A model generated the notes under the pieces. That model saw nothing but the letters and a program-made list of their open reading frames with translations, was not told the DNA's origin and made no database searches. Positions 26,332 through 39,521 of a stretch of 42,891 nt of DNA are shown here, piece by piece. Source of the stretch: Nitrosomonadales bacterium. Its GTDB lineage: Bacteria > Pseudomonadota > Gammaproteobacteria > Burkholderiales > SG8-39. A program made the position numbers and the translations under genes. How positions within the stretch are numbered: position 1 is the stretch's first letter; each line of letters begins with the position of its first letter. The DNA lies in the NCBI GenBank assembly GCA_005240145.1, contig SBAS01000057.1:1-42891 (forward strand), given 5' to 3'.

Positions 26332-27505
26332 TCCGATCGTGATTGTTGCCGCCGCGCGCACGCCGATGGGCGCTTTCCAGGGCGAATTGAAGGGCTTCGC
26401 GGCGCCGGAGCTGGGCGCCGCCGCCATTCGCGCCGCCGTGGAGCGCGCGAAGCTGAAGCCGGACGAGGTGCAGGAGGTGCTCATGGGCTGCGTGCTGCCG
26501 GCCGGACAGGGGCAGGCGCCGGCGCGCCAGGCCGCGCTCGGCGCCGGGCTCGCGCTCTCCACCGGTTGCACCACGGTGAACAAGATGTGCGGCTCCGGCA
26601 TGAAGGCAGCGATGCTCGCGCACGACTCCCTGGTTTCCCTTGCCAACGAAATCATTGTGGCCGGCGGCATGGAATCGATGACGAACGCGCCCTATCTGCT
26701 GCCCAAGGCGCGCGCCGGCCTGCGCATGGGCCACGGCCAGGTGATCGACCACATGTTCTACGACGGCCTGGAGGACGCCTACGAGAAGGGCCGCCTCATG
26801 GGAACCTTCGCCGAGGAGTGCGCGGGAAGCTACAAGTTTTCGCGCGAGGCGCAAGACGCCTTTGCTATTGAATCTTTGCAACGAGCAAAAAAAGCGAATA
26901 ACCAGGGCTGGTTCGCGTGGGAGACCACGCCGATCGCCATCAAGGCCGGCAAGGACGAGAAATTCATCGAAACCGACGAACAGCCGTTCAAGGCGAATCT
27001 GGAGAAGATTCCCACGCTCAAACCGGCCTTTCGCAAGGACGGCACGGTGACGGCGGCGAACTCCTCCTCGATTTCCGACGGCGCCGCGGCGCTGGTGCTG
27101 ATGCGCCGCTCGACGGCGGACAAGCGCGGCCTCGCACCCATCGCCACGATCGTCGGCCACTCGACGCACGCGCAGGCGCCTGCGTTGTTCACGACGGCAC
27201 CGGTCGGCGCAATTAGAAAATTACTTGAAAAAACAAATTGGCAAGCAGAAATGGTCGACCTCTATGAAATCAACGAGGCCTTCGCGGTGGTGACCATGGC
27301 GGCGATGAAGGAACACGGCCTGCCGCACGACAAGGTGAACGTGCACGGCGGGGCCTGCGCGCTCGGCCATCCCATCGGCGCCTCGGGCGCGCGAATCCTC
27401 GTCACCCTCATAGGCGCGTTGCGCAAGTACGGCGGCAAGCGCGGCGTGGCGTCGCTGTGCATTGGCGGCGGCGAGGCCACCGCCATGGGCATAGAGATTG
27501 CATGA
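26321..27505 (+). CDS. Acetyl-CoA acetyltransferase (thiolase)
   Basis: The 394-residue thiolase has the nucleophilic cysteine in TVNKMCGSGMKA near residue 89, NEAFAVV, the histidine loop GGACALGHPIGASGAR and the second cysteine in SLCIGGGEATAMG. It cleaves acetoacetyl-CoA to two acetyl-CoA or runs in reverse. In the liu operon it can process acetoacetate from HMG-CoA lyase once activated, and it could also feed phaC. Two patches of A/T-ending codons (26860-26905 and 27209-27253) contrast with the GC-rich rest. It overlaps the next gene by four bases. Confidence 0.95.
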   Translation: MHPDPIVIVAAARTPMGAFQGELKGFAAPELGAAAIRAAVERAKLKPDEVQEVLMGCVLPAGQGQAPARQAALGAGLALSTGCTTVNKMCGSGMKAAMLAHDSLVSLANEIIVAGGMESMTNAPYLLPKARAGLRMGHGQVIDHMFYDGLEDAYEKGRLMGTFAEECAGSYKFSREAQDAFAIESLQRAKKANNQGWFAWETTPIAIKAGKDEKFIETDEQPFKANLEKIPTLKPAFRKDGTVTAANSSSISDGAAALVLMRRSTADKRGLAPIATIVGHSTHAQAPALFTTAPVGAIRKLLEKTNWQAEMVDLYEINEAFAVVTMAAMKEHGLPHDKVNVHGGACALGHPIGASGARILVTLIGALRKYGGKRGVASLCIGGGEATAMGIEIA

Positions 27506-27903
27506 GCGCCAGCAAGGCAGCCTTGCAGAAGCTGCTCGCGCGTTCGCGCTTCGTCGGCGGCTACGGGCTGAAGCTGGTTGCGGTGACGGATGCGGCTTGC
27601 ACGATTGCGATGCCGTTTCGCCGCGCGCTGGAGCGTCCAGGCGGCACGGTGAACGGCCCGGCTTTCATGGCGGCGGCCGATTGCGCGGTATGGCTCATCA
27701 TCAAGCGCCACATCGGCATGGAGCACGACGCGGTGACCTCCGAATTGAACACGGCGTTCCTCAACGCCGCCCGCCGCGAAACCGTTTACTGCACCGCGCG
27801 CATCCTGAAGCTGGGCAGGCGCATCATCTACGGCGTCGCCGAGTGCCATGACCGCCGCGGCAAGATCTTCACGCATCACAGCGTGACCTACGTGCGTATC
27901 TGA
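27502..27903 (+). CDS. Hotdog-fold thioesterase, PaaI/YiiD-like
   Basis: The 133-residue protein fits a single hotdog domain: a central helix with PGGTVNGPAFMAAADCAVWLIIK, then the strand EHDAVTSELNTAFLNAA and TVYCTARILKLGRRIIYGVAECHD. Members hydrolyse acyl-CoA thioesters. In this operon it may relieve stalled acyl-CoA intermediates; the substrate cannot be read from sequence. ATG 27502 overlaps the thiolase stop as ATGA. Confidence 0.82.
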   Translation: MSASKAALQKLLARSRFVGGYGLKLVAVTDAACTIAMPFRRALERPGGTVNGPAFMAAADCAVWLIIKRHIGMEHDAVTSELNTAFLNAARRETVYCTARILKLGRRIIYGVAECHDRRGKIFTHHSVTYVRI

Positions 27904-27915
27904 AGCCGCGCTGAC

Positions 27916-29054
27916 ATGACCGTTGCCGCGCACCACGAGCAGATTCGCGCTACCGTGCGTCGCTTCGCCCGCGAACGCCTGGCGCCGCACGCAGCGCGCT
28001 GGGACCGCGACAAGCACTTTCCGCGCGAGGAAGTCGCGGCGCTCGCGGCAATGGGCCTGTGCGGCGTCACGATCCCGGAGGACGCGGGCGGCGCCGGCAT
28101 GGACTACAGCGCCCTCGCCATCGCCTGCGAGGAAATCGCCGCCGGCGACGGCGCCACTTGCACCATCGTCATGGTGACGAACCTCGTCGCCAACATTCTG
28201 CAGGGCTACGGCAACGCGGCGCAAAAGAAGGAATTCCTCGCTCCGGTGGCGCGAGGCAAATTCCTCGGCGCGTTCTGCCTCACCGAGCCGCAGGCGGGGT
28301 CGGATGCCGCCGCAATCACGACGCGCGCCGAGAAAGCGGGCGCGCATTATGTGCTGAACGGGGTCAAGCAGTTCATTACCTCGCGTCGCAATGCCGAGAT
28401 TGCGATCGTGTTCGCGGTCACCGACCGCAGCGCCGGCAAGAAGGGCATCAGCACTTTCGTGGTGCCGACTTCAACGCCGGGCTACAGCGCCGCCCGCATC
28501 GAGGACAAGACCGGGCAGCGGGCTTCCGACACCGCGCAGGTGCTGCTCGAGAACTGCAAGGTACCCGCGGCGAACCTGCTCTCCGTCGAAGGTGCGGGCT
28601 ACCGCATCGCGCTGGCCAATCTGGAGTCGGGGCGGATCAATGTCGCGGCGCAAGCGACCGGCATGGCGCGCGCCGCGCTCGAAGCCGCGCTCGCCTACGC
28701 CGGCGAAAGGAAGAGCATGGGCAAAACCCTGCTCGAGCACCAGGCGGTCAACTTCAGGCTCGCCGACATGGCCACGGCAGTCGAAGCTTCGCGACAGCTC
28801 TATCTACACGCCGCGGCGCGGCGCGACGCTGCAGCGCCCTGCCTGAAGGAAGCCTCGATGGCAAAGCTGTTCGCCTCCGAAGCGGCGGAGAAGGTGACCT
28901 CGGACGCGATCCAGATCCACGGCGGCTACGGCTATGTGACAGACTTCCCGGTCGAGCGCATCTGGCGCGACGTGCGCGTCTGCCAGATCTACGAGGGCGC
29001 GAGCGACATCCAGCGCCTCGTCATAGGCCGCGACCTCGCACAAGGACTGACCTG

Positions 29055-29055
<1 letters not shown>
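27916..29055 (+). CDS. Acyl-CoA dehydrogenase, second paralogue
   Basis: This 379-residue FAD enzyme has [14 protein letters not shown] and the C-terminal [34 protein letters not shown], with catalytic glutamate in the short/medium-chain position (YEGAS), unlike liuA. It probably oxidises another short acyl-CoA. Substrate is not defined; isobutyryl- or 2-methylbutyryl-CoA would fit the branched-chain context. Its stop shares bases with the liuB start (TGATG). Confidence 0.93.
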
Positions 29056-30640
<1,585 letters not shown>

Positions 30641-30641
<1 letters not shown>

Positions 30642-30968
30642 TGCGGCAGGCCACCATGTCCGAGTACCGCGCAACCGTCGAGTGGCAGCTGCAGGGAGAA
30701 TTCAAGTACGCGAGCTATTCGCGCGCCCACGCGATCGAACTTGGCCATGGCATCGAACTTCCCGGCAACGCCGCGCCATGGAATATTCCCGGAACGGTGC
30801 CGTGGACGCCAGGCGATGACGCGCGTTACCCTCAGGCCGCAGGTAAGGTTCTCCGGCGTCAAACCGACGCCGGAACAGTTCGCGGACCTGCATCACAAGA
30901 CCCATGAGCGCTGTTTCATCGCCAATTCCGTGAAGACCGAAGTGATCGTCGAAGCCAACATCGCCTGA
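30641..30968 (+). pseudogene. OsmC-family protein, internally deleted and frameshifted
   Basis: Two pieces of one OsmC-like protein lie in different frames. The first (ATG 30641 or 30656) reads MSEYRATVEWQLQGEFKYASYSRAHAIELG up to about 30800. The second, one frame over, reads AMTRVTLRPQVRFSG then ADLHHKTHERCFIANSVKTEV and ends at TGA 30968. The central 60-70 residues expected between them, including the redox cysteine helix (usually SSCH), are missing. Peroxide-reducing activity must be lost. The first frame starts in the liuB stop (TAATG), so a functional OsmC gene probably once sat in this operon. Confidence 0.85.
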
Positions 30969-30975
30969 AAGACAC

Positions 30976-31800
30976 ATGCCCGAAAATCTGCTTGTGGATA
31001 AACGCAACATGGTTGCCATCGTAACGCTTAACCGTCCCGAGGTGCGCAACGCGTTCGACGATGTCCTGATCGCGAATCTGACCAGGGTTTTCGAGGATCT
31101 GGAGAAAGATGACACCGTTCGCGCCGTGGTCCTCGCCGGCGCGGGGACGGCATTCTGCGCCGGAGCGGACCTCAACTGGATGAAACGCATGGCGGGGTAT
31201 GGCTATGAGCAAAACCTCGCCGACGCCGAAGCGCTGGCGCGCATGCTCAGGACGCTCGACCGGCTTTCCAAGCCGACCATCGCGCGCGTGCACGGCCCCG
31301 CTTATGCCGGGGGCGTCGGCCTGGTGGCAGCCTGCGACATCGCGATCGGCTCGCACGAGGCGGAGTTCCGCCTCACCGAAGTGAAGTTGGGCCTCTCGCC
31401 CGCCACCATCAGCCCCTACGTGATCCGCGCCATGGGCGAGCGCCTCGCACGGCGCTATTTCCTCACCGGGGAAGTGATCGACGCGGGTGAGGCGTACCGT
31501 TTGCGCCTGTTGTCGGATGTCGCGTCCAAGGAGGAACTCGATGGCGCGGTGAATGCGCTCCTCGGGCACCTCGTCATCGGGGGACGCGCAGCGCAAGCCA
31601 AGATCAAGGACCTGGTGCGCACTGTGGCCGCGGGCCCGGCGGACGACGCCATGATCGCCGACACCGCGCGACGCATCGCGGAGATCCGCGTCTCACTGGA
31701 GGGCAAGGAAGGCATCGCCTCCTTCCTCGAAAAACGCAAGCCGGGCTGGGTGAAGCAGTTCGAGGCGGTGCGGGTAAAGCCGCCGAGAAAGAAAAAATAG
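30976..31800 (+). CDS. liuC: Methylglutaconyl-CoA hydratase LiuC
   Basis: This 274-residue crotonase-fold enzyme hydrates 3-methylglutaconyl-CoA to HMG-CoA. The oxyanion-hole segments are AGTAFCAGADLNWMKRMA near 55-72 and ARVHGPAYAGGVGLVAACDIAIG near 108-130; the LNWMKRMAGYG stretch is characteristic of LiuC within the crotonase group. The C-terminus is lysine-rich (KPPRKKK). It starts 7 bases after the OsmC remnant and runs into the secreted hydrolase gene with one base between. Confidence 0.93.
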   Translation: MPENLLVDKRNMVAIVTLNRPEVRNAFDDVLIANLTRVFEDLEKDDTVRAVVLAGAGTAFCAGADLNWMKRMAGYGYEQNLADAEALARMLRTLDRLSKPTIARVHGPAYAGGVGLVAACDIAIGSHEAEFRLTEVKLGLSPATISPYVIRAMGERLARRYFLTGEVIDAGEAYRLRLLSDVASKEELDGAVNALLGHLVIGGRAAQAKIKDLVRTVAAGPADDAMIADTARRIAEIRVSLEGKEGIASFLEKRKPGWVKQFEAVRVKPPRKKK

Positions 31801-31801
31801 C

Positions 31802-33394
31802 GTGTTGCGGATCGCCCTGTGCCTGCTGCTCGCGGCGCTGTCCGGCCCTTGCGCCGCCGCGATGGAGATCGCGAATGTCGAGACCCGCTATCTCAGGGGA
31901 GGCAAGCGCGCCAGCGTGCGGATATTGATCAATGCGCCGGAATCCGGGCTCAAGGCCTGGTTGCTCGAGGTGCCGGGAGGCCGCGCGGTGGGCTGGGTGA
32001 AGGAAACGGAAGGTAAGCCAGAGTACGGTTTTTCCCTGACGCCGTTTGCCCGCATCAGCGAAAGCCTCAAAGGTCTGGGCATCGCGCATGTGGTCATGGA
32101 CGCGCCCTCCGATCATCCCGGCGGCGTGCCCGGGAACTGGTTCGAGGACCCCGACCATCACCAGGACATCGGCCGCGTCGCGCAGTTTTTGCGCGACAAG
32201 TCCGGCGCCTTGCCGGTGTATCTTGGCGGCTACGCGAGCGGTGCAGCCGCGGCGCTCGCCTACGGCGCGCAGGCCTCGGACAATCTCGCCGGCATGGTCC
32301 TGGTCGGCGGCAACTACACGCAGATGCGCGAATTTTCCGCCGAGCGTGTACGCGCACCCGTATTGATGCTGCACGCAGCGAGCAACCGCTGCGCCAGCGC
32401 GCCGGTGATCGAGGCGCGCGAATTGGCGCGCAAGGGGCGCTACGCGCTGGTGGAGATCTATAACAAAGAATGGGGACGGGCCAACAACTGCGGCACCGGC
32501 TCGCAAACGGCGCTGCATGGACGGGACGCGGATCTCATCGCGGCGATAACGAAATGGATTGCGCGCGAGCCCTTGCCCGAGGCGATCGGCGATCCGAAGG
32601 TCGGCGTCGCCTTCAACGAGCAGGTCCACTTCTTCGATTCCGGCTCCGGGCTCGGCAGCAACCGCCTGGAAATGACGCTCTACCTGCCGCGCGGCGCCGG
32701 CCCGTTCCCGCTGCTGGTATTCAACCATGGCGATATCACGTCTGAAAGCTCGCATATCCGGCGCAAGGCGCGCGTGCGCGACTTCGATTTTGCGACCGTG
32801 TTTCTCGATCTGGGGGTCGCGGTGGGGTTTCCGGCGCGCCCGGGCGTCGGCATGTCGCAGCGCAGCTACCAGCGCGATTTCTCGCGCAACGACGGCGACG
32901 CGCTCTACAAGGGCAGGGTGCACGCGAAGGAAATCTTTGCCGCGGTCGAATATCTGCGCAAGCTGCCGCAGATCGCACGCGACCGGATCGTGCTCTCGGG
33001 GCAATCGGCGGGGGGCTTCGCATCCTCGACCGCGGGGGGGATGAACCCGGATTGGCTGGCCGGGGTGATCAATTTCGCCGGCGGCAGAACCGATATTCGC
33101 CAGGGCGAGCAGGCAAGCGGACAGAACCGCATGATGATCGAAGGCTTCGCCGAGCTCGGCCGCACCACGCGCGTGCCGGTGCTGCTCGTATTCGCCGAGA
33201 ACGACAGCCGCTACAGCGCCGAAACCATCCGCGCCTGCCACGAAGCGTTCGTGCGCGAAGGCGGCAAGGCGACGCTGGCGCTCTACCCGCCGCAGCCCGG
33301 CGATGGCCATTTCGTCATCACCAATCGCGCGCTCTGGAGCGGCGAAGTGAAGCGCTATCTGGTGTCCATCGGCCTGGCGACGGCGGAGAACTGA
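31802..33394 (+). CDS. Secreted tandem α/β-hydrolase-like protein
   Basis: The 530-residue protein starts at GTG 31802 with a signal peptide (MLRIALCLLLAALSGPCAAA). The first half contains GLGIAHVVMDAPSDHPGG and GGYASGAAAALAY; the elbow reads GYASG, not a normal GxSxG. The second half (from about residue 275) is a dienelactone-hydrolase-type domain with FPLLVFNHGD, nucleophile elbow LSGQSAGGFAS, acid loop LLVFAENDSRY and histidine GDGHFVI. So one degenerate and one apparently active domain are joined. It could cut an ester outside the cytoplasm, perhaps releasing branched acyl units. Substrate unknown. Its position between liuC and liuD is unusual. Confidence 0.8.
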   Translation: MLRIALCLLLAALSGPCAAAMEIANVETRYLRGGKRASVRILINAPESGLKAWLLEVPGGRAVGWVKETEGKPEYGFSLTPFARISESLKGLGIAHVVMDAPSDHPGGVPGNWFEDPDHHQDIGRVAQFLRDKSGALPVYLGGYASGAAAALAYGAQASDNLAGMVLVGGNYTQMREFSAERVRAPVLMLHAASNRCASAPVIEARELARKGRYALVEIYNKEWGRANNCGTGSQTALHGRDADLIAAITKWIAREPLPEAIGDPKVGVAFNEQVHFFDSGSGLGSNRLEMTLYLPRGAGPFPLLVFNHGDITSESSHIRRKARVRDFDFATVFLDLGVAVGFPARPGVGMSQRSYQRDFSRNDGDALYKGRVHAKEIFAAVEYLRKLPQIARDRIVLSGQSAGGFASSTAGGMNPDWLAGVINFAGGRTDIRQGEQASGQNRMMIEGFAELGRTTRVPVLLVFAENDSRYSAETIRACHEAFVREGGKATLALYPPQPGDGHFVITNRALWSGEVKRYLVSIGLATAEN

Positions 33395-33395
33395 C

Positions 33396-35419
<2,024 letters not shown>

Positions 35420-35423
<4 letters not shown>

Positions 35424-36076
35424 CGCAAACCCTCGCACTGATTCGGCAGCGGCTCTTCAGCTCCGTGCTCTCGGACTGCCTGGATGCCGTGGGCTATCGC
35501 AACCAGGCGATGCACGCCGGCATCCGCCCGCTGGACGAGTCGCTGGTGCTCTGCGGCCGCGCGCGCACCGCGCTTTACGTGGATGTCTACGACGCGCCCG
35601 AGGGCGAGAATCCCTATGAGCTGGAGATCCAGCTGGTGGACGACCTCAAGGCGGACGAAGTGCCGGTATTCGCCTGCGGCGCGTCCGGGCGCATTGCGCC
35701 CTGGGGCGAGCTGCTGTCCACAGCGGCAAAGGCGCGCGGCGCGGCGGGGACCGTGATGGACGGCCTTACGCGCGATGTGCGCGCGATCCGGGACATGAAG
35801 TTCCCGGTATTCGCGAACGGCATCGGTCCGCTCGATTCCAAGGGTCGCGGCAAAGTCGCGGCGCTCGACGTTCCGGTGGAAGTCGCCGGCGCGCGCGTGG
35901 CGCAGGGCGATCTCGTCTTCGGCGATGCCGATGGCGTCGTGGTGGTGCCACGCGCGGTGGAGGCGCAGGTCATCGCGGCGGCACTCGCCAAGGTCGCCGG
36001 CGAAAACGCCACGCGCGAAGCCCTGGCGCGGGGCGAGAAACTGGCCGACGTCTTCAGGCGCCACGGCATCCTGTAG
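35420..36076 (+). CDS. RraA-like / HMG-CHA aldolase-family protein
   Basis: The 218-residue protein has the RraA fold: SDCLDAVGYRNQAM, GRARTALYVDV, WGELLSTAAKARGAAGTVMDGLTRD and VAQGDLVFGDADGVVVVPRA. The GE and DGxxRD segments match the divalent-metal and acid substrate site of class II 4-hydroxy-4-methyl-2-oxoglutarate aldolases. That reaction type (cleaving a branched 3-hydroxy acid) is chemically close to HMG metabolism, and the gene sits between liuD and liuE. A specific role in the pathway is inference; it is not a usual liu member. Confidence 0.85.
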
Positions 36077-36085
36077 CATTCCCGC

Positions 36086-37003
36086 ATGAGCAGTCTTCCG
36101 CGCAAGGTTCGAATCGTCGAAGTCGGCCCGCGCGACGGGCTGCAGAACGAGAAGGGCGAAGTGCCGACAGCGGTGAAGCTCGAGCTCATCGGGCGCCTCG
36201 CCGACGCAGGCCTCCCGGCGGTCGAAGCCACGGCCTTCGTGTCGCCGAAGTGGATCCCGCAGATGGCTGACCACACCGAGGTGCTGGAGCGAATCCGCAG
36301 GAAGCCGGGCGTTTCCTACCCGGTGCTGACGCCGAACCTGAAGGGGTTCGAGGCGGCACGCGCAGCGGGCGCGACTGAAGTTGCGGTTTTCGGCGCGGCG
36401 TCGGAAGCGTTCTCGAGGAAAAACATCAACTGCTCGATCGCGGAATCGCTGGCACGCTTCCGGCCCCTGATTGAGAAGGCGATGCAGGAGAAAATCAAAG
36501 TCAGGGGTTACGTCTCCTGCGTCGTCGGTTGTCCCTACGAGGGCGACATCGCGCCGCGAAAAGTGGCGGAGGTGGCCGCCGCGCTCTACGACATGGGCTG
36601 CCATGAAGTGTCGCTCGGCGACACTATCGGCGTTGGAACCCCCGGTAAAACCCGCGCGATGATCGAAGCCTGCATGCAACGCATTCCGGTGGAGAAGCTT
36701 GCCGGCCACTATCACGACACCTACGGCCAGGCGCTCGCCAATATCTACGCGTCGCTGGAACTCGGCGTCGCCACCTTCGACTCTTCCGTCTCGGGGCTTG
36801 GCGGCTGCCCGTATGCCAAGGGAGCCTCGGGCAACGTCGCCACCGAGGACGTGGTCTACATGCTGCACGGCCTGGGCATCGAGACCGGCATCGACCTGGA
36901 GAAGGTGGTCGACACGGGAATCTGGATTTCAACCATCCTGCAGCGCACGCCGGGTTCCAAGGCCGGGCGCGCCATCGCGGCAAAGAAAGAAAAATCCGCT
37001 TGA
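36086..37003 (+). CDS. liuE: Hydroxymethylglutaryl-CoA lyase LiuE
   Basis: This 305-residue TIM-barrel lyase splits HMG-CoA into acetoacetate and acetyl-CoA, the last step of leucine catabolism. It shows [14 protein letters not shown] at the N-terminus, the metal-binding [10 protein letters not shown] near 208, and the active-site signature [20 protein letters not shown] with catalytic cysteine near 237. Its stop overlaps a TTG start of the DUF1289 gene. Confidence 0.96.
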   Translation: MSSLPRKVRIVEVGPRDGLQNEKGEVPTAVKLELIGRLADAGLPAVEATAFVSPKWIPQMADHTEVLERIRRKPGVSYPVLTPNLKGFEAARAAGATEVAVFGAASEAFSRKNINCSIAESLARFRPLIEKAMQEKIKVRGYVSCVVGCPYEGDIAPRKVAEVAAALYDMGCHEVSLGDTIGVGTPGKTRAMIEACMQRIPVEKLAGHYHDTYGQALANIYASLELGVATFDSSVSGLGGCPYAKGASGNVATEDVVYMLHGLGIETGIDLEKVVDTGIWISTILQRTPGSKAGRAIAAKKEKSA

Positions 37004-37215
37004 TCGCCTCGCCCTGCGTCAAGGTCTGCGTGATGGATGCAGAACTGCGCTATTGCGCGGGTTGCCTGCGCACGCTGGACGAAATCGCGCGCTGGGGCGA
37101 AATGACCGATGTCGAACGCCGCTTGGTGATGACGAGCCTAGCTTCGCGCCCACGGGGGGAGCGTCTTGTTCAGGAAAGCCCGCATCCCGGCCAGCGCCTC
37201 GGGCCGGCGCAATAG
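37000..37215 (+). CDS. DUF1289 small cysteine-motif protein
   Basis: The 71-residue protein starts at TTG 37000 (TTGA overlap with liuE). It carries the DUF1289 pattern SPCVKVC...[15 protein letters not shown], four cysteines that may bind a metal. The conserved domain ends near residue 45; the tail ([16 protein letters not shown]...) is antisense to the C-terminus of the convergent crotonase gene for 78 bases and lacks family character, so the original stop may have been lost. Function unknown. Confidence 0.85.
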   Translation: MIASPCVKVCVMDAELRYCAGCLRTLDEIARWGEMTDVERRLVMTSLASRPRGERLVQESPHPGQRLGPAQ

Positions 37216-37944
37216 GCGCACCAGTTCGACGCTGGCACGGTCCATCACCGCTTCGTCGCTGTTGCTCGCGCACATCAGGGTCAGGCGCTTCGCCGCGGCA
37301 AGCGCATCCGGCTCCATCCTGCCGACATCGCGCAACACGCTCTTGAGCGAACGTTCGATGCCAAGCGCGCTGGCGCAGAGCTGCTGGGCCAGGCCCAGAC
37401 GCTGCGCCGTCGCCGCGTCTGCGATCGCGCCGGTTACCGCGAGGTAACGCACTGCGCCCTCCCCCAGGCGCCGCACGAGGTACGGCAGGACCTGGGACGG
37501 AATGAAGCCCGAGCGCGGCTCCGGTATGCCGAACTTCGCCGAGCGGTGCAGGATGACGACATCCGAACAGCAGACCATGCCGAAGCCGCCGCCTACCGCC
37601 GGCCCCTCGACGACCGAAATCACCGCCTGCGGAAGCCGGTTGAGCTTTGCCAACACCTTGCCGAAGAGGCGGTAGTCCGCCACGAGCGGATCTGGCCCAC
37701 TGCGCGGTTTGGGCGGCAGCTTGGACATGGCGCCCAGATCGCCACCCGCGCAGTAGGAGCCACCGCTGCCGCGCAACACCAGCGCACGCACCTTCCGGTC
37801 GCCGTGAACGCTATCGACCGCCTCGCCGATCTCGGCCATCATGGCGTGGTTGAGGGCGTTGCGCCGCTCGGGTCGGTTGAAGACGAGATGCGCGGCGCTG
37901 CCTTCGCGGCGCAGTACGATGTAGCGATAAGGCATACTCGTCAT
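37138..37944 (-). CDS. Enoyl-CoA hydratase/isomerase family protein (crotonase 1)
   Basis: This 268-residue crotonase-fold protein shows LVFNRPERRNALNHAMM, oxyanion segments GGSYCAGGDLGAM and VEGPAVGGGFGMVCCSDVVI, and EPRSGFIPSQVLPYLVRRLG. The usual second catalytic glutamate position is occupied in the GFIPS loop in a non-standard way, so hydratase versus isomerase activity is open. It is divergent from the SDR gene with only 23 bases between starts (ATG 37944, or ATG 37935). Confidence 0.87.
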   Translation of the reverse strand: MTSMPYRYIVLRREGSAAHLVFNRPERRNALNHAMMAEIGEAVDSVHGDRKVRALVLRGSGGSYCAGGDLGAMSKLPPKPRSGPDPLVADYRLFGKVLAKLNRLPQAVISVVEGPAVGGGFGMVCCSDVVILHRSAKFGIPEPRSGFIPSQVLPYLVRRLGEGAVRYLAVTGAIADAATAQRLGLAQQLCASALGIERSLKSVLRDVGRMEPDALAAAKRLTLMCASNSDEAVMDRASVELVRLLRRPEALAGMRAFLNKTLPPWARS

Positions 37945-37967
37945 AGTAAGCGCAGAGGGGAAATTCG

Positions 37968-38726
37968 ATGCAACTCAAGGACAAGGTCGCCATCGTCACG
38001 GGCGCCGCGCGAGGACTCGGCCGCGCCTACGCCGAAGCCATGGCGCGCGAAGGCGCGGCGGTGGTGGTGGGTGATGTGCGCGATTGTGCCGAGACGGTGG
38101 CGGCAGTCCGCCAGGCCGGCGGGCGCGCGTTCGGCGCCACGCTCGATGTCGCCAGCTTCGCTTCCTGCCAGGCGCTCGCAGATGCCGCCGTCAAGGAATT
38201 CGGCCGCGTCGATGCGCTCGTCAACAACGCCGCGCTCTACGCCAACCTGAAGGGCGGTCGCTTCGACCAGCTGGATGAGGCGCAGTGGGACCGGGTCATG
38301 CAGGTGAACGTCAAGGGCCTGTGGAACTGCTGCCGTGCCGTCGTGCCGCTCATGCGCGCGCAGAAGTCGGGCTCGGTGATCAACATCTCCTCGCTCGCGC
38401 CGCTCTACGGCCTGCCCTACGCGCTGGATTACTCCGTCTCGAAGGGGGCGGTCATCGCCCTGACCCGCTCGCTCGCACGCGAGCTGGGGCGCGACTGGAT
38501 CAGGGTCAACGCGGTCGCGCCGTCGGCGGTGATGACCGAAGGCACCAAGGAATTCTTCGGCGAGAAACTGGAAAAAGCGAAGCAGGTCATCGCCTCGGGC
38601 CAGTCGCTGCAGCGCAATCTTGAAACAGACGACCTCACCGGCACGATCGTCTACCTTGCCTCGGACGCGAGCCGCTTCGTCACCGGCCAGACCATCATGG
38701 TCGACGGCGGCACGGTTTTCCTGTAG
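37968..38726 (+). CDS. Short-chain dehydrogenase/reductase
   Basis: The 252-residue classical SDR has the cofactor loop VTGAARGLGRA near 11-21, NNAA near 85, catalytic serine in INISSLAP, and YSVSKGA (Tyr-x-x-x-Lys) near 155. The end VTGQTIMVDGGTVFL is typical of FabG-like members. GDVRD after the second strand suggests NAD(H) preference. AGAGGGG upstream is its ribosome site. It could act on a 3-hydroxyacyl-CoA given the crotonases on both sides; the substrate is unknown. Confidence 0.9.
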   Translation: MQLKDKVAIVTGAARGLGRAYAEAMAREGAAVVVGDVRDCAETVAAVRQAGGRAFGATLDVASFASCQALADAAVKEFGRVDALVNNAALYANLKGGRFDQLDEAQWDRVMQVNVKGLWNCCRAVVPLMRAQKSGSVINISSLAPLYGLPYALDYSVSKGAVIALTRSLARELGRDWIRVNAVAPSAVMTEGTKEFFGEKLEKAKQVIASGQSLQRNLETDDLTGTIVYLASDASRFVTGQTIMVDGGTVFL

Positions 38727-38729
38727 CGC

Positions 38730-39521
38730 TCAGAGGTTGCCGAAATCGCCGTGCCGGCCCTTGCCCGAGGCGAAGCGCGCGGCGCCGGCTGCGCCCTCGG
38801 CGTAAAAAGCAGGAATGCCGTTGGTCCACTCCTTGCGCATCGCGTCGCGCAGCGATAGGCCCTCCTGCGCGTAGACCGAGCGCCGGTCGGCGCGCATGCA
38901 GGCCTGCGGAAAGCGCGCGATCTCCTGTGCCAGCGTCTCGGCGCGCTGCCGGGCCTGGCCATCGGGCACCACGTGTTCACACAGGTTGATGCGCAGCGCC
39001 TCTTCGGCCGTCACCTTGCGGCCGGTGAGAATGAGATCGAGCGCGCGGCCGCGGCCGACGATGCGCGGCAGGCGCACCGTGCCGCCGTCGATCAGCGGCA
39101 CGCCCCAGCGCCGGCAGTAGACGCCGAAGTAGGCGGACTCCTCCATCACGCGCAGATCGCACCACAGCGCAATTTCGAAGCCGCCCGCAACCGCAGGGCC
39201 GGCGACGGCCGCGATCACCGGTTTGTCGAGAACCAGTCGCGTTGGCCCCATTGGCGCGCGTGGCAGCGGTGCGCGCTCGTCGGCCGGATAGGAATTCGCA
39301 TCGATCCGGCTGCCCTGCGCAGCGTGCTTGAGGTCGAAACCGGCGCAGAATGCGCCGCCTTCGCCCCAAAGTACCGCGACCGCCGCCTCGTCGTCGCGCT
39401 CAAAACTGAGGAACGCAGCCTCAAGTTCCGCCGCACTGGCTGGGTCCATCGCGTTCTTCGCCTCGGGCCGCGAATGAACAACGGTCCAGACCTTGCCCCG
39501 TTTTTCGATGCGCACGCTCAT
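38730..39521 (-). CDS. Enoyl-CoA hydratase family protein (crotonase 2)
   Basis: The 263-residue protein has the crotonase fold: [19 protein letters not shown], oxyanion segments [12 protein letters not shown] and [20 protein letters not shown], and [21 protein letters not shown]. It belongs to the group usually annotated crotonase/enoyl-CoA hydratase. Its ATG overlaps the stop of crotonase 3 (ATGA), so both are made from one message. It converges on the SDR gene with 3 bases between stops. Confidence 0.88.
   Translation of the reverse strand: MSVRIEKRGKVWTVVHSRPEAKNAMDPASAAELEAAFLSFERDDEAAVAVLWGEGGAFCAGFDLKHAAQGSRIDANSYPADERAPLPRAPMGPTRLVLDKPVIAAVAGPAVAGGFEIALWCDLRVMEESAYFGVYCRRWGVPLIDGGTVRLPRIVGRGRALDLILTGRKVTAEEALRINLCEHVVPDGQARQRAETLAQEIARFPQACMRADRRSVYAQEGLSLRDAMRKEWTNGIPAFYAEGAAGAARFASGKGRHGDFGNL

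Noticed and set aside
28059-29054. An upstream extension of liuB giving an 860-residue fusion
   Set aside because: The extension is the acyl-CoA dehydrogenase gene in another frame; MAVIKSQLN at 29055 is the normal subunit start.
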